A DNA stretch of 64,000 nucleotides from contig VWZX01008606.1 of the NCBI GenBank assembly GCA_013399015.1, positions 1 through 64,000 on the forward strand. Direction: 5' to 3'. This stretch comes from Galbula dea (lineage: Eukaryota; Chordata; Aves; Piciformes; Galbulidae). Shown in pieces: positions 13,419 through 25,400 of the stretch. The notes under the pieces were generated by a model that had not been told where the DNA came from, did no database searches, and worked only from the letters and a program-made list of their open reading frames with translations. A program made the translations under genes and the position numbers. Positions within the stretch are counted from its first letter, which is position 1; each line of letters opens with the position of its first letter.

Positions 13419-15186
13419 TTGATTAATACAGTGTTAAAATATTTTTTAAATACACAGGTGTAAGAGTCAGGCATGACTCCTATGCTCTCTTTTCTGTAAA
13501 TGATGTGCTCAGACTCAGTGTTTAGAGTTTCAGATCTGGCTCAGTCTTTCAAACTTTCTGATGTTCTAAAATCACATTCAGAGCTGGCTGGCTTCTCCTG
13601 TTTTGTAGTAACAGCAAATTTGTTTCTAGATTTAGGTTGTGAGGATAATACATGCCATATCACTTGTAGATGACACTAAGATGCTAGTAACACTTATATT
13701 AAAGTAACATCACAGCATCTAAAGGAAGCATGTTCAAGGTGCTGTGTGATGAGAAGTTGGGCAGTGAGTAGAGAGAAATGTCTCTTTTCATTTATGCACT
13801 TATGCATTACAAATAAAGCTGCCAACAGCAATGAGTTCTATCTTTCCTTATGCGTAGTGTATGAGCAGTAAGGGATCTCCTTGGGATCCTGCTTGCATAT
13901 GTTCACACTCCATGAGATGTGCAGATGAGGGTATCTCGGCTGCTTTGTACGAGCTGAGAAGCTCTCTGCTCTCCTGAATGACATTTCTCTTCATATTTTA
14001 GGGTTTTTTGTAGGTCCTAAGTGGGTATTTTACTACTGCTTATAGGATGGTAAAAGAGGAGGCTAAGCCTCCTGCACTGCTTACTTTCTAGGAAAAAAAG
14101 CACATTTTTTCCTGATTTCAGTGTACCTATCTTCACAACCTGGATAGAGATTCGTAGCCTTTCCCTCTCCTGCCCCCCAGTTTCAGTGTATGTGGATATC
14201 AGTTCTACCTTTGTATATTTATCCCAGGCAAAGAGAATATTGCTAAAAGAATGTCTTTCTAATAAGATTAAATTATTGCAACAGCCTGGTAACCTCTTGC
14301 AAGCTTACTTATGTATCATTGTATATCATAGAATCATATATATCATATCTTGTAATGCCTTGATATTTTTTTAATTATCAACTGCAATTAGAAGAACATA
14401 TTTCTCATCTACAGGTAAAAAAAAAAATAAATAAAATCAAATCTGATAGTGGATAACTCAAAATACTCCCAAAGGCCCACATTATCTGCTGACAGCTGAA
14501 TAAAAGTAGTGAAGCTCATGAAAAGTCTGTCTCTTAGAAAGAAAGACAGCTGTCATTTAAAGTGATGCTCTCAGTCTTTTGTAGAAACAATTATAACATG
14601 CAAATTTTTATTCACTTATGCAGCCTGCACCTTCACTTCTACTGGTACAAACATATGCATTTTAATAGTACTCTGCTGTTTCTATAAATCCACGAGCTTG
14701 TGACTACTTTGGCTGTTTAACTCTGGAGTCCAAAATTTATTCACTTTTCTTCATTAGCTTTTTATGACTTATTACCTGTCAAAATATTTTAAGTTGCTTG
14801 CACTTAAGCTTCACTTTTTGTTTTCAAGTGAAATACCTGAAGAGCTAAATTCAGTTTCAGATGATTTGCTGACAGTTTTTATTCCCTAAGTGCACTTGTG
14901 TGGCACAATGCAGGGTCCTACCCTCTGTGTACACAATGTCCAAAGTATTACTGTTTAGGTTGGTTTAACTGTGTCATAAGAGCTACAGACTGTGTGATGC
15001 AGCCTGAGCAAACATTGCAGCACTCTCTGTTATATTCTGAACTATCAGGAAGTGAAAGGAGGATAATTTTGTAGCCCTTGTAAAATTTGGTACTCAAGGG
15101 TAAAGTCCTGATGCAGGAAAGGTATGAGGGAGAAGGATCAAAGAAAGAAGCCTTCCTAGGAGAGGCAGGAATCTCACTTCCAAAAT

Positions 15187-15325
15187 GTGGAGTCTCCTTC
15201 TCTGGAGATAATCACAGCCTGTCTGGACATGCTTCTGTGTGACCTGGTCTAAGGAAACTGGCTCTGGCAGGGGGGTTGGACTAGATGATCTTTCGAGGTT
15301 CCTTCCAGCTCCTAACATTCTGTGG
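15187..15325 (+). mobile_element. CR1 LINE fragment, 3' end
   Basis: A 5'-truncated CR1 copy. It starts in the ORF2 C-terminus at 'gtggagtctccttctctgg', runs through 'tgtgacctggtctaa' (Cys-Asp-Leu-Val-stop, the natural ORF2 end), and then the 3' UTR 'ggggggttggactagatgat' and 'ccttccagctcctaacattc'. The octamer tail is almost absent. Open frames on both strands here (for example 15094-15480 on the minus strand) are by-products of this element and its flanks. Confidence 0.93.
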
Positions 15326-16243
15326 ATGCATTCAGTTTGGTCTGTGGGATTACTTGGAATGAAGAAGCAGTCCCAGATAGCCTGGGGGGTTTTTGCAACA
15401 CGTTCAAGATTTGAATCCTGAATCATATTTCCTTGTGATGTCAGTGTTTCAGAGAAGGAAATTGGAGCCTTTCTTTGCAAGAAGAGGTGTGAGATCTGCC
15501 AGCAGTGGAAACTCTCTGAAAAGATAATACAAACCCACCAGCTTCATATGCAGCACAGAGCTCTATTTTTAGAAATTAAGGACAAGATGTTTCTGAGATA
15601 CAAAAATCTGAATAAAAACTTCCAGCTTCCTATGCAGCAGCTTACTAGCAAACCAGTAGAGGTGTACCTTGATTTCTATCATATTTCATATTTTCCACTT
15701 CACAAATTGCCAAGTATTAGGAAAACATACTGTACTCTGGATTCTTATAACTCATTGCAATCTGGTACTTGAAGCCATTGTATAAGCCAAATAACATCTG
15801 TTACTCAGAGAGATATTACAGCATTTTATGATCTTAAGTATTTATGAGATGGAAGCTGACTGCAGAAAAGGAGTTCATATGGTAAAGCCAGTCAGCTGCT
15901 ATATGAAGCTTGCATGGTTTTGAGGAGGCTTTCTCCTTGGTGTGGTGGAGGGTTTTTTGGTGTTTGTGTTGAGTTTTGTTTTGTGTGGGGCTTTTTGTTT
16001 AGGTTGTTGTTGGTTTGGCTTATATTTTTTTACCTCCCCTTACCCTTATATGTTACCCTTTAGCATTCACCTAGAGACAGTCTGTGAAAACTGTGTGTCA
16101 GGTAAGCCCCAAAAATACAGCATCCTCCTGGCTGCTTTCAGGAGGCTTTTCAAGCCATAAGGACTTGCTCAGTATCCTGAGCAGATGTCCCTGATTGTGG
16201 AAAACCTGCTGGAACTGGGATTTTCCAGCAAGGGGAAAATCAT
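15326..16243. other. Noncoding DNA, GT-rich stretch
   Basis: No gene or transposon is recognised. About 15940-16022 is strongly G/T-rich on the plus strand (runs such as 'gagttttgttttgtgtgggg'), which may be a decayed simple repeat. The remainder is unremarkable. Confidence 0.55.
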
Positions 16244-16559
16244 GAGGGGTTGCAGAGGGGCAGGCACTGATCTCTTTCTCTTGTGGATAGTGATAGGACT
16301 AGAGGTAATGGTAGGAAGTTGAGTCAGGGGAGATTGAGGTTAAATATCAGAAAAAGGTTTTTCACCCAGAGGGTAGTTAGGCTCTGGAACAGCCTCCCCA
16401 GGAAGGTGGTCACAGCACCATGCCTGACAGAGTTCAAGATGCACTTGGACATCCCTCTCAGGCACATGGTGTGATTCCTGGGGTGCCCTCTGCAGGGTTA
16501 GAAGTTGGACTTGATGATCCTTGGGGGTCCCTTCCAGCTCAGAATGTTCTCTGATTCTA
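16244..16559 (+). mobile_element. CR1 LINE fragment, distinct 3'-end type
   Basis: This copy has about 230 bp of ORF2 C-terminal region and its 3' UTR. It opens at 'gaggggttgcagaggggcag', passes 'cagaaaaaggtttttcaccc' and 'ccaggaaggtggtcacagca', and ends 'ttggacttgatgatccttgg', 'cttccagctcagaatgttct' and 'ctgattcta'. Both the UTR (with 'ctggggtgccctctgcaggg') and the ORF2 codons differ from every other copy in the window, so it belongs to a separate CR1 subfamily. I do not name the subfamily without an alignment. Confidence 0.92.
16283..16474 (+). pseudogene. CR1 ORF2 C-terminal relic
   Basis: About 63 codons are open to a stop in the expected place for CR1 ORF2. The readable stretch includes FFTQRVVRLWNSLPRKVV and ends HMV-stop. 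This is the conserved tail downstream of the reverse transcriptase domain, not the catalytic domain. There is no ATG at the upstream edge and nothing remains of the endonuclease or reverse transcriptase cores, so it is a nonfunctional remnant of the retrotransposon and not a host gene. Confidence 0.85.
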
Positions 16560-18334
16560 AGATCAGTGTGAACACTGTTGGGGTTTTTCAGCTGAGGTGC
16601 TAATATGTCATTTTTTCCTTCCTATTCAGATTTATGAGTCCAGTGTTGAAAATAGATACAAATGTCCTAGAACAGATTAATTTTTTTTTAAATTGATTAA
16701 ACAAAAGGAGATAATGTCTTTGAAATGACAAAGTTTTTTGGAGGCTGTTGCAGAATATTACATTGAAGGATTAGTATTTTGCATGCATAATTATTATAAA
16801 ATGTATTTTAAGATACATAAAATGCTATGCAAAGTAACTGGAAGAAAGAGTAGAGAAAGAACATAGAGCAAAGAACACATTCATGGAATTTAGCTCTTTC
16901 TCTTCCAAATTGTTAGTGAACTTGTTTGGTTTTCAATTATTCATTGTTTCCAATGTTTTCTAAAGATATACTTCAGCCAGGGCATTTTTTTCAGGTTCCT
17001 TACTAGAGAAGTTGATTCAAATATTTATAGTTTCACAAGTGAACTGTTTTTAATGTGCATGGAGATAATAAACTCCTCTGAAATAGATTTTAAAATACTT
17101 CAGTGAATATTTTTATATACAAAGTTGTTTATTTGGGTACACTTAGAATGTAAATGACTAAAAAATGCAGGAGAATGCATTCAAAGTGTATTTGTTAAAG
17201 GACCTAGAACAAACCAGAGAGAAATAATTTTTATTTGTGTTTTTTGAGGTAAAGGCTGGGATGCTGTTGCCTGTTCATCCTCTGAAACTTGTTTAAAATG
17301 GTGATTTCCAGACAGTGTAGCCTAAGCAATTTTGAGGCTGTTTCCATATGTTGTCATTTCCTCACCACCAATGCAGGAGCTAAGACTGGATGCTGAAATA
17401 AGCCATCAAAGGTTTAGCTTCTTGCATATTTTCTAGGAATTTGGGAGTGTCCTGGAATTACAGCCTAGAGATTTCTCCATCAAAACTAACGATAGTGCTG
17501 TCCAGAGGGTGCAGTTAAGCATCTCTGCATGTGTGTCTATAGCCTTATGTAAATGCAGAACCAGTTATAACCACATATGTAGTTTTGATGTTTCATGCCA
17601 TTGAGTTATAACTGCATACAGTGTCATAAAGTCCTTTTGTTCCTACTGTCTGGAAAGAGTTGTAATTTCATTTAGGACACTTCCAATTTCTTATAATAAT
17701 CTGACTTTTCAAACATTGGTACTTTAGTGTAATCACTTCCTCCTCCCCACCCCCCAGGATTTGTGAGTTTTCATAAAGTTAGCAGACATATTTACCTAAA
17801 AAAAAATCTGGGAAGGTGTTAAATGCAGTCTCCTTTAATGGCTGGGGTTCTAAATGCCATCCCTGGTGTTGGAAGCCCCTGAGGGGTTAACAACTGGCAC
17901 CTGGAAAAATGTCATGTGGAATTATCTTTTTATGCCTGTGTGGTTCTTGCATGATGTCCCAGACTTCTGTTGCTGGCAGCTGTCAGAAAGAGGAGGTGTG
18001 GCTGGAGGAACTTTTGGTGTGGCTCAGTACAGCCATTTTATGTTGGTTTTAACTTGAAGTGAGTAGTTACTTCTACAGGATTTCATGTCACTTACTAATT
18101 GCCTTATTGCTCAATATTCTTATTGTTAATACCTCTTTGCTCTACAAGAAAACTGTAGAGGGGTTAGCTCATCAAATGTGAGAACCTGAAGTAGTTTTTA
18201 GCTGTAGAAGTTATGCTGGTGCTTGTTTTTCCAGACATTTGATACCAAGAATGCTCAAGAAGTGATCTAACAAATCTGCAAGACTAGCAAGTGCTGTGTC
18301 TGTCTGTTGACTAGAATCCACAGTGAGCCTGGTT

Positions 18335-18359
18335 GGGGGGGGGGTGTGTGTGTGTGTGT
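18335..18359. repeat. (G)10(TG)n microsatellite
   Basis: Ten consecutive G residues (18335-18344) run directly into an alternating TG tract (18345-18359). The compound tract is likely to vary in length between individuals. Confidence 0.9.
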
Positions 18360-18548
18360 CTCATTCTCTGCTGTAGGGCCATTAAAAATGCTATCAAAGG
18401 ACACAGGGAACATGATATTATGAAAGTGTTTTGGAAATGATAGCTAGCAGTCAAGGATTATTATAAATGCTATATAAACAATATCTTTGTGTCAGGAAAT
18501 GGCAGCAACATTAAGGATGGAGTATGTTATACACCAATTGTCTTCTGC

Positions 18549-18566
18549 CTATCTATCTATCTATCT
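18549..18566. repeat. (CTAT)n microsatellite
   Basis: Four and a half copies of the tetranucleotide CTAT lie in a row. The tract is short but may be polymorphic. Confidence 0.85.
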
Positions 18567-19437
18567 CCTTAAAGTTATAAAGACCTATTTGATATTCTTT
18601 TCACTTTAATATTACACTATAAATAGCATACAGAGGTTTTCTACCAAGATAGTAATACATACTGATGTGTATGACACATTTAGAAAAAAATATGTTATTT
18701 CCTAATAGTGTCTGCTTGAAACCACTGGAGATGTTCATTGTTCCTCACCTTTTGTGGATTAGCAGACTCTGATATTCTTTCTGGAGACAGACAAAAATAG
18801 AAAGAAAAATACGCATTGCTGTAAAGATAGTGTGACTTTTTTTTGGCATAGCAAGTATAGTGTTACAGTAAGGTAAGGAGTCTTTAAAGCAGTCTGCTTT
18901 AACTGTAAAATTGGCTTTCATTAGGTCTCTGGAATACCTAACAGCAGCTCACTGAATTCTTGATAATCTTAGGTTTTGAAACATTGCTCTGAATGACAAT
19001 TTTTAAAGATCAACAAATATCTCTGAACTCCTTATAACTACATAAAGACATTTACTGTGTTCTTCGTTTATCCTTCTGGTCTTCTGGAAGATTTAAGGAG
19101 TTGATGTTCACAAGTTTGCAGGAAACTTAGTGACTGATTCATTGAAAAGCCAATAAAAGTGTAGAAGGTATCACCAAAGGTGAAATAAGCAGATGATGCT
19201 CAAAGATTGAGGTGAATTAAGCATTTGAGAAGTTTTTATTGTTAGATGGTCACAACCCTTTTTATATCCATGTATGTTTGTATCCTTAAGGAAGCAAGGC
19301 AAACAATGACTTGTAATTCAGGGTCTTGTTTTAGAGTAGATGAATTTTATGGAAGATGTAGAATTGCAGCTTTCAGAAATAGAAGTGTCTGGATATCATC
19401 CTAAAAAGGAGTAGAAGCTGAAATGCCCTCACAAAAC

Positions 19438-19492
19438 ATTGAGCTCAATGATCTCAGAGGTATTTTCCAACAATACTGATTCTATGATTCTT
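19438..19492 (+). mobile_element. CR1 LINE fragment, extreme 3' end
   Basis: Only about 55 bp remain: 'gagctcaatgatctcagagg', then 'tattttccaacaatactgat' and the tail 'tctatgattctt'. It matches the last bases of the copies at 46624 and 55761. The left boundary is uncertain by several bases. Confidence 0.85.
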
Positions 19493-22400
19493 CATATTTA
19501 CATGATTTGGCTAACTCCATCTAAAAGCAGAGTTGAATTATTGGTAAGAAAGAACTTTTCTATGTATGAATCTATGGAGTTCTCAGAAAATCCTTTTCTC
19601 CTCTGAAATTTGCAATGACTTCTTAGAAAGCTGATACCTGTTCAATGGAAAGCCTATTTATCATGCTTAGTTGTAATTGTGAAAGGGATATTTTTACCTG
19701 CTTTTGTATTTGAAAAACTTTATCCTGAATAAGGATGAGATCTCAAAATCTTGTAAGTTTACAAGCAGAAAAAAACCCTTTTATTGGTTACTTAGCTTTT
19801 TATTTGAAAAAAATCACTTTAAGTGAAACTTTAAATTGCAGTTATGACAATAGGATGTTTGAAAACTTCTACACAAAAATGTGTCAGAGAACAGGTTAAA
19901 TTCTATTTCACATAAATTTTGGGGTTTTGACAAAGTGTTTTTATCTGTTAAAAGAAATGTTTTATCTAAAAATTCCCAGATAGCTAGAATTAAAGCTATC
20001 AACCCTTTAAGGGTGACATGTTTGGAAGTCTTTTTGCCATATTACTTACAGCCCACAGAAGGTAGGTGAATTTTTCAGTGAGGAGAGTGATGCTGTCAGA
20101 ATGAATGTCTGCCACAGAAGAGAATTTGCCTTTTTAATAGCCTGATGCAAATTTTCACCCTTCCATTTGGAGTGTGAGTTTGGGAGGGTCAAATAAGCAT
20201 TGTTAAAATATGCATTGATTTGAATTAGTATTTGAAATATTCTCTGAATAGAGGTTTTTCTGCTTAAAGCTGCAATAGACTAAGTGGAGTTTTTACTTTC
20301 CATGAGGCATCACACTGTCTGAGCTTGGGTTTTACAGTCTTGCAGGAATTCTCATTCCAAATTCAGTGATTTCTTGCTGTGCTGATGAATCTTGTAACAT
20401 TAGAGATACAATTATTATTATGTTGTGGTTTACTAGTGCTGTTAAATATTTTGCTCATTAATTCTGGAAATATTTTTTTCTTTCAAGCTTGTATATTAGT
20501 CTAGATAGAGTTGAAGTTATTTGCCTATACCTCTGCAACATCCAAGATGTCCTTGCAAAGGTTTAAGAGCAAACCAGAGTTAAACCACTGGCATAGTGAA
20601 AAGAGAAAATGAAAACTTGGTAAGAGGATATGCTTTTTTTGCTACTATTTTGAATGTTGTTTAAAAAAATAATTTTCCCAACATATCTGATTTAAATAAT
20701 GCAATGGATCTAATGTTTCTTTTAAAGAAAACTTTACATGAGGTTGCCTTTCAGTTTCAGTTTGTCTTTCAGTCTTTGTTGTTGTTCTTTTGGTAATAAA
20801 AAAAAAGTTGCCTTTAAGGGTTGAGCCCCAAAGATAAGTGGCTTCAACCAAAGGATATAAGTACATTCATTCTAGCAAGTGTTACACAGGAGGAGAAATG
20901 AATGTCTAACTTTTTCTGAGCTGAAGTTTTCCAAAATTCCCATTTCCACCCCCAAAAGATCTAAATAAATATGGAACACTATTAATATGTCACAGTTTTC
21001 AGCAAACACAATATCTTATATTTTGTAAACCTGTATGTCCTTCAGATCTTTCAGAACTTGGTTAGTGGAATAATTTTGGAATGCTGGCATTTTGGGATTT
21101 TTAGAAGCAGTATTTTTCTTTTCAGGTAAACCCTGAATATCAGATCTTGGCTATGCTGTAAGTCAGCATGACTTTGGGTTTGGTACTTTTGCTTTCTTAA
21201 TCTTTAGAGGCTATATACCAACTGGTACTTTAAGTATTATAGTTAATCATTTCTGTTCTGTTAATATCTCAAAAGGAGATGCAAGGAGTCACCCTGTAAT
21301 AATTTACAGGCTCAGGCTTGTGTGTTAATGTATGCTGAGAAGTTTCTAAGGTTAAATGCCAAAGTGCTCACAGATGTGGAAGTGATCACAAACCTTAAAG
21401 TTTACAATCTATCAGCCCCAATAAATTAGAAATTGAAATATACAACAGGGTTTAAAAAATGAGGAAAAATTAACAGAGCGGTGTAAGTTTTATGTTATTC
21501 AATTGACTTCTGTGCATGGCATTATGAAAATATATGATTTAATTTAAATGAGTATTTCCTATTACAAGTCCTTAGAAGTATCCCTTCAGTGATAAAAATA
21601 ATCAATTAGAAAATATAAAGCAGGAGTTTAGGCATTAAGTTTTATATGAAGAGTCTGTATTTCTTACTGATGTGGAATATATAACTGCATCTTTAAATGC
21701 CTGAGTACATACCTAATAGTAGTTAATAGCTCTTACCTAAAGAGAGAAAGAATAAATTATTTCTTAAAAAGCTAATAATTTTTCAGAGTTCTATCACAGG
21801 CTAATTCTTTTGATGAAAGACATTTAATTGGGTTTGTGTTGATAGAGATTCATGGGATGGGCAAAAGTGATGCAGCTGCAGGACAAATTTAGCCTCTGAT
21901 AGACCAGAAACCTGGAACTTCAATGTAGCTTCAGTCACAAGCTATTCAGACCAGTTTGACACATTTTCAAAAGGGAGCTGTTAATTCACAAGCTAAAAAT
22001 GGAATGGAACACCCCACCCCTTTCAACTTTTGACCCATACAGTAACAGCCAAGGTCTTTCCATAATATAGGTAGGCTGGAAAACGCTTTTAAATGATACA
22101 AATCATTCAGACCACCTCTAAAACTTTGGATTGAGAACTAATTTTGTGGTTGGGGGAAAATTATTTAAACTAACTGTTTATTCAAATGTGCTCACAAATA
22201 TAATATGCTCAGTTCCTGGGGCAAGAAAAGATCTTGTGATATCTTACTGCACTACTTGAATATACTATCAACCTTATTTTGTGCTGGGGGAAAACCTGAA
22301 GTTTATCTATATGATGCCGTTGAGTGTGAAGGAGAGATTAGCCAAGCCAGTTCTTTTTGGTGCAGGAAGGAATGTGTAGTGTTGCTGGGCTGGCATGGCA

Positions 22401-25400
22401 TTCACCCTGCACATGAACATATTTGAATAGGAAAAATATTCTTAATGGTCATGGAGTAGCAACCATCAAATATCAATTCTGGAATACTGTTCTCTGTGAA
22501 AATGTGATTCTGAAAGAAAAATCTTTATTTCATTATAGTTACTGTACTAACTTGAATAACTGTATTCCTGGCAGATATATTTGTTAGGGCAAAGGCTGTA
22601 TTCAGGTATGTCTCTTTCCCTTATTTCTTTTTCTGTGGCCAAACATACAGTTTGTCTATTTGAAATATTTAACTCCATCTTCTCCCAGAAAGTAGTTAAC
22701 TGCTTCAGGTGATAATATTTTTTGCTTTTTCAATCTGTGTTTTTATTTTTAAATCCTAAAGATGAAAACTTTAAGAACTGTAGAGTATTTAGAAAAAACA
22801 GAGAAAGATGGAAAATGAGAGAAAACCACCACTGCCCTTTCAAAATCAGATGTAAATTTGCATTCTAGGGTCTTAACCTCGTCAGACTAATAGATTTATA
22901 TTTAAACAGGCATTTAGCAGAGCAGAAATGTTTTTCCTGTCAAATATATTTATAACCTTGAAGGACTTCTCTTTTTTTTCCCCCCCTCTTTCTCTTGACC
23001 TTTTATTAGAACACACTTTTAAACTGTGAAGTGGCAAATGTCGTAGAGCTTTGCTTGGAGGCACATGAAGCTCTTTCAAAGTACAAATGTTACTGTATAA
23101 AGTTCACAAACTTTCATTTATTTTCAACCCAGAGAAGAAAGGTTAAATCTTCTTTTGGTTTAAAGGCAGTACTTGGACAGTGACAAGTTGAAAGCCTGCT
23201 AAACCTAAGTGGCTTTTAAAAACCATACTTTGGTTTATTAACCATTTGAGAAATGAAAACATTACATTTCCTTGTCTCCAAAACATAATGATTAAATGAT
23301 TGATTTTGGCCTTTTTTTTGGTAAAGAAAAACTAAGGTGGTGTTTGGCTGTGTTTGTGGTGGAAAGGAGGATTGGATCAGTGTTTTCACAAGAGTGATGT
23401 AATTTCCTCTTTGAATGATATCTATTCCAGTGCTGTGGACTGAACCTGTGGAAGAGCTTTAGAGGCACTTCTGGAGCATTGCTGTTTTGCTTCATTTCGC
23501 CCAAAAGCGATGCAGGTAATGAACTCAGAGGGTGCTCTGTGTGTGGAGTTGGGGGACAATGGGACCCTCATGGTCTTGGCTGAAACACTCCTGTGTCATT
23601 CCTTGAGTCTCTGTGAATTTTGAAAACCTTGAATTGCATTTTGCTGTTCAAAATTTGGAAGTGTTTGGGTCTAAGTTTTATTTTTATCTGAATCTCAAGA
23701 ATAGGCTTTTGTTGTTCAGACTTCTGATCAGCCATATCAATAATACTTTTGAATCTCTCTGTATCTATGCAGGTAATCAATTGGGCCTTACTTCAGCATG
23801 TCTCTGCTGGTGCTTTTGGATGAAAACTAATTTCCATTGGTATTGGACACCGTTTTTATACTATTGCACATTTCTTACAATTCCTGATATCTTTGCACAC
23901 TGAATTCCCATAACTCTCATACACCCTTCCAGGTCACGGGAAGGGGCTCTGTCTCAGTTAATGCCTGCTGGAGTGGATTTGCAGATGATCAGAAATGGTT
24001 TCCCATATGGAACCATAAAGCAGCTTAGGGCCTCGTTTAAAACTAGTATTCACTCTTGCCAAAAACACTGAACATTTGTCTTTGTGTGTGTGACACCCTG
24101 GGTTTCTCACTGCCATTTTATTCTCAAGCTGTCTTCATGTATAGAACACATAGCACTCAGTCTGACAGGGGGAACCCTGTACTGCTAGCTTCTTTCCACT
24201 CTTAGTGTCTCTTAAGTATTTGTCCCAGTGCAGATCCCAGTCATGAATGTCATCTGTTCTTTGTGAACATTGGTTTTGGACGTGAGTTAGCAATTACATT
24301 TGGTAGCTCAGCTACTGCAATTGTTTCTGAGGATCAGTGTTTGGGTTACAATAACCTTTTAGTCTTTTTTCTTCATGCAGATGCTGTGGAAATAACTGCT
24401 TTCCTATTTCTCCTGCTGGTTGAGACCACAAAACACTCAGTAGCCTTGACAGCCGTGTAGCAGTTTCAGCTTGGATAGTGTCAGTATTTGTCTGACAGCA
24501 TCTGTTTTCTCTATGTCAGACTGGTCATTTATTTGAACAATTGGGCTTATTTGCCTTATAGATGCAGTAGTTGCTGTAATGAATTCATGAAATATGGATA
24601 TGGTGGACTAGAGAAAGCCATCAAGAGTCATGTATTTTGCATGGGACTTGCTCACTTTTTTTTCTCTTCTCACAGGTCTTCTTCCCCCTGAATAACGTGG
24701 CTTAGTGTTTAAGAGTCTTATGTTTTCAGTAAGTGCAGGGGAAAAGGCTCTTCAGGAGCCTTGTTGCTGAAAAGCTTATTTGCATTTTTAAGTGTGTGTG
24801 TTAAGACAGTTTTATTCCCAAACTCCTGGAGCTCCACAACCATCAGAAAGTCCACCAAGCTGGAAATAAAGGTTGCAGAAGATGGCTTCTCTGTACCATT
24901 CGCTGAGGTTTTTTCAGTGCAGCTTAAACACCACTGGGCATCATCCCAAGCCAGAATCAGGAAGCAGAAAATTCAGCAGCATGTCTTTCATGCTTTAAAT
25001 AAAGCCCTGGGCAGCCCTCTGACCGGAGCCGCATCTGGTGAGAGGTACCATGCTGTCCAGCTGGCCCTTCCTCCTGTGTTGGCTGTCTTTCAGCTTCCCT
25101 TCCTAGGCTTTGAGGTTTCTCCTGCTCTTTTGTCCAACAGAGAGAAGGTTTTTTTTGGAAAAAAAAAAAAAATCTAACTTTTAGATTTAGGAGCTAAAAA
25201 AGGAGATATCTCCTGTGCTTTGATGCCCCAAGGATGGGGTGACCTTCTCCTGCTGCACCAAACACCACTATCCCAGAGTCAAACATTGGAAGAATTTGGA
25301 GACATACAGAACAAATTCTGTTTTATAAAAAGGAAGAATATGGGTACCCCCCACACTGTATTTGTGCTATAGTTAGCACTTCTAGCTTAGTCTCTGGAAG

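Larger units (their letters stand above)
7663..15186. other. Noncoding DNA with minor repeats, no gene recognised
   Basis: About 7.5 kb without a recognised transposon. It holds a 21-bp-spaced direct repeat of 'attattctgtagca' (7679 and 7700), a GC- and CpG-richer patch at about 11885-12180, a three-unit 15-bp repeat at 13374-13418, and a near-palindrome with 8-bp arms around one base at 14057-14073. The short open frames at 7761-8146 overlap one another in different frames and resemble no known protein. Confidence 0.6.
16560..19437. other. Noncoding DNA with two microsatellites
   Basis: No exon or transposon is recognised. The region is AT-rich with frequent stops in all frames. Two simple repeats, listed separately, lie at 18335-18359 and 18549-18566. 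Confidence 0.6.

Noticed and set aside
13665..13683. 'gtagatgacactaagatg' resembling the CR1 reverse-transcriptase DDT(K) region
   Set aside because: Only about 18 bases match. The flanks do not continue into CR1, and the frame has stops on both sides.
14326..14337. 'atcatagaatca', like an inverted CR1 octamer tail
   Set aside because: Twelve bases in an AT-rich context, without any adjoining UTR sequence, are not enough.
15094..15480. 128-codon minus-strand open frame
   Set aside because: Its centre is the reverse complement of the CR1 3' end at 15187-15325. The repeat creates the open frame.
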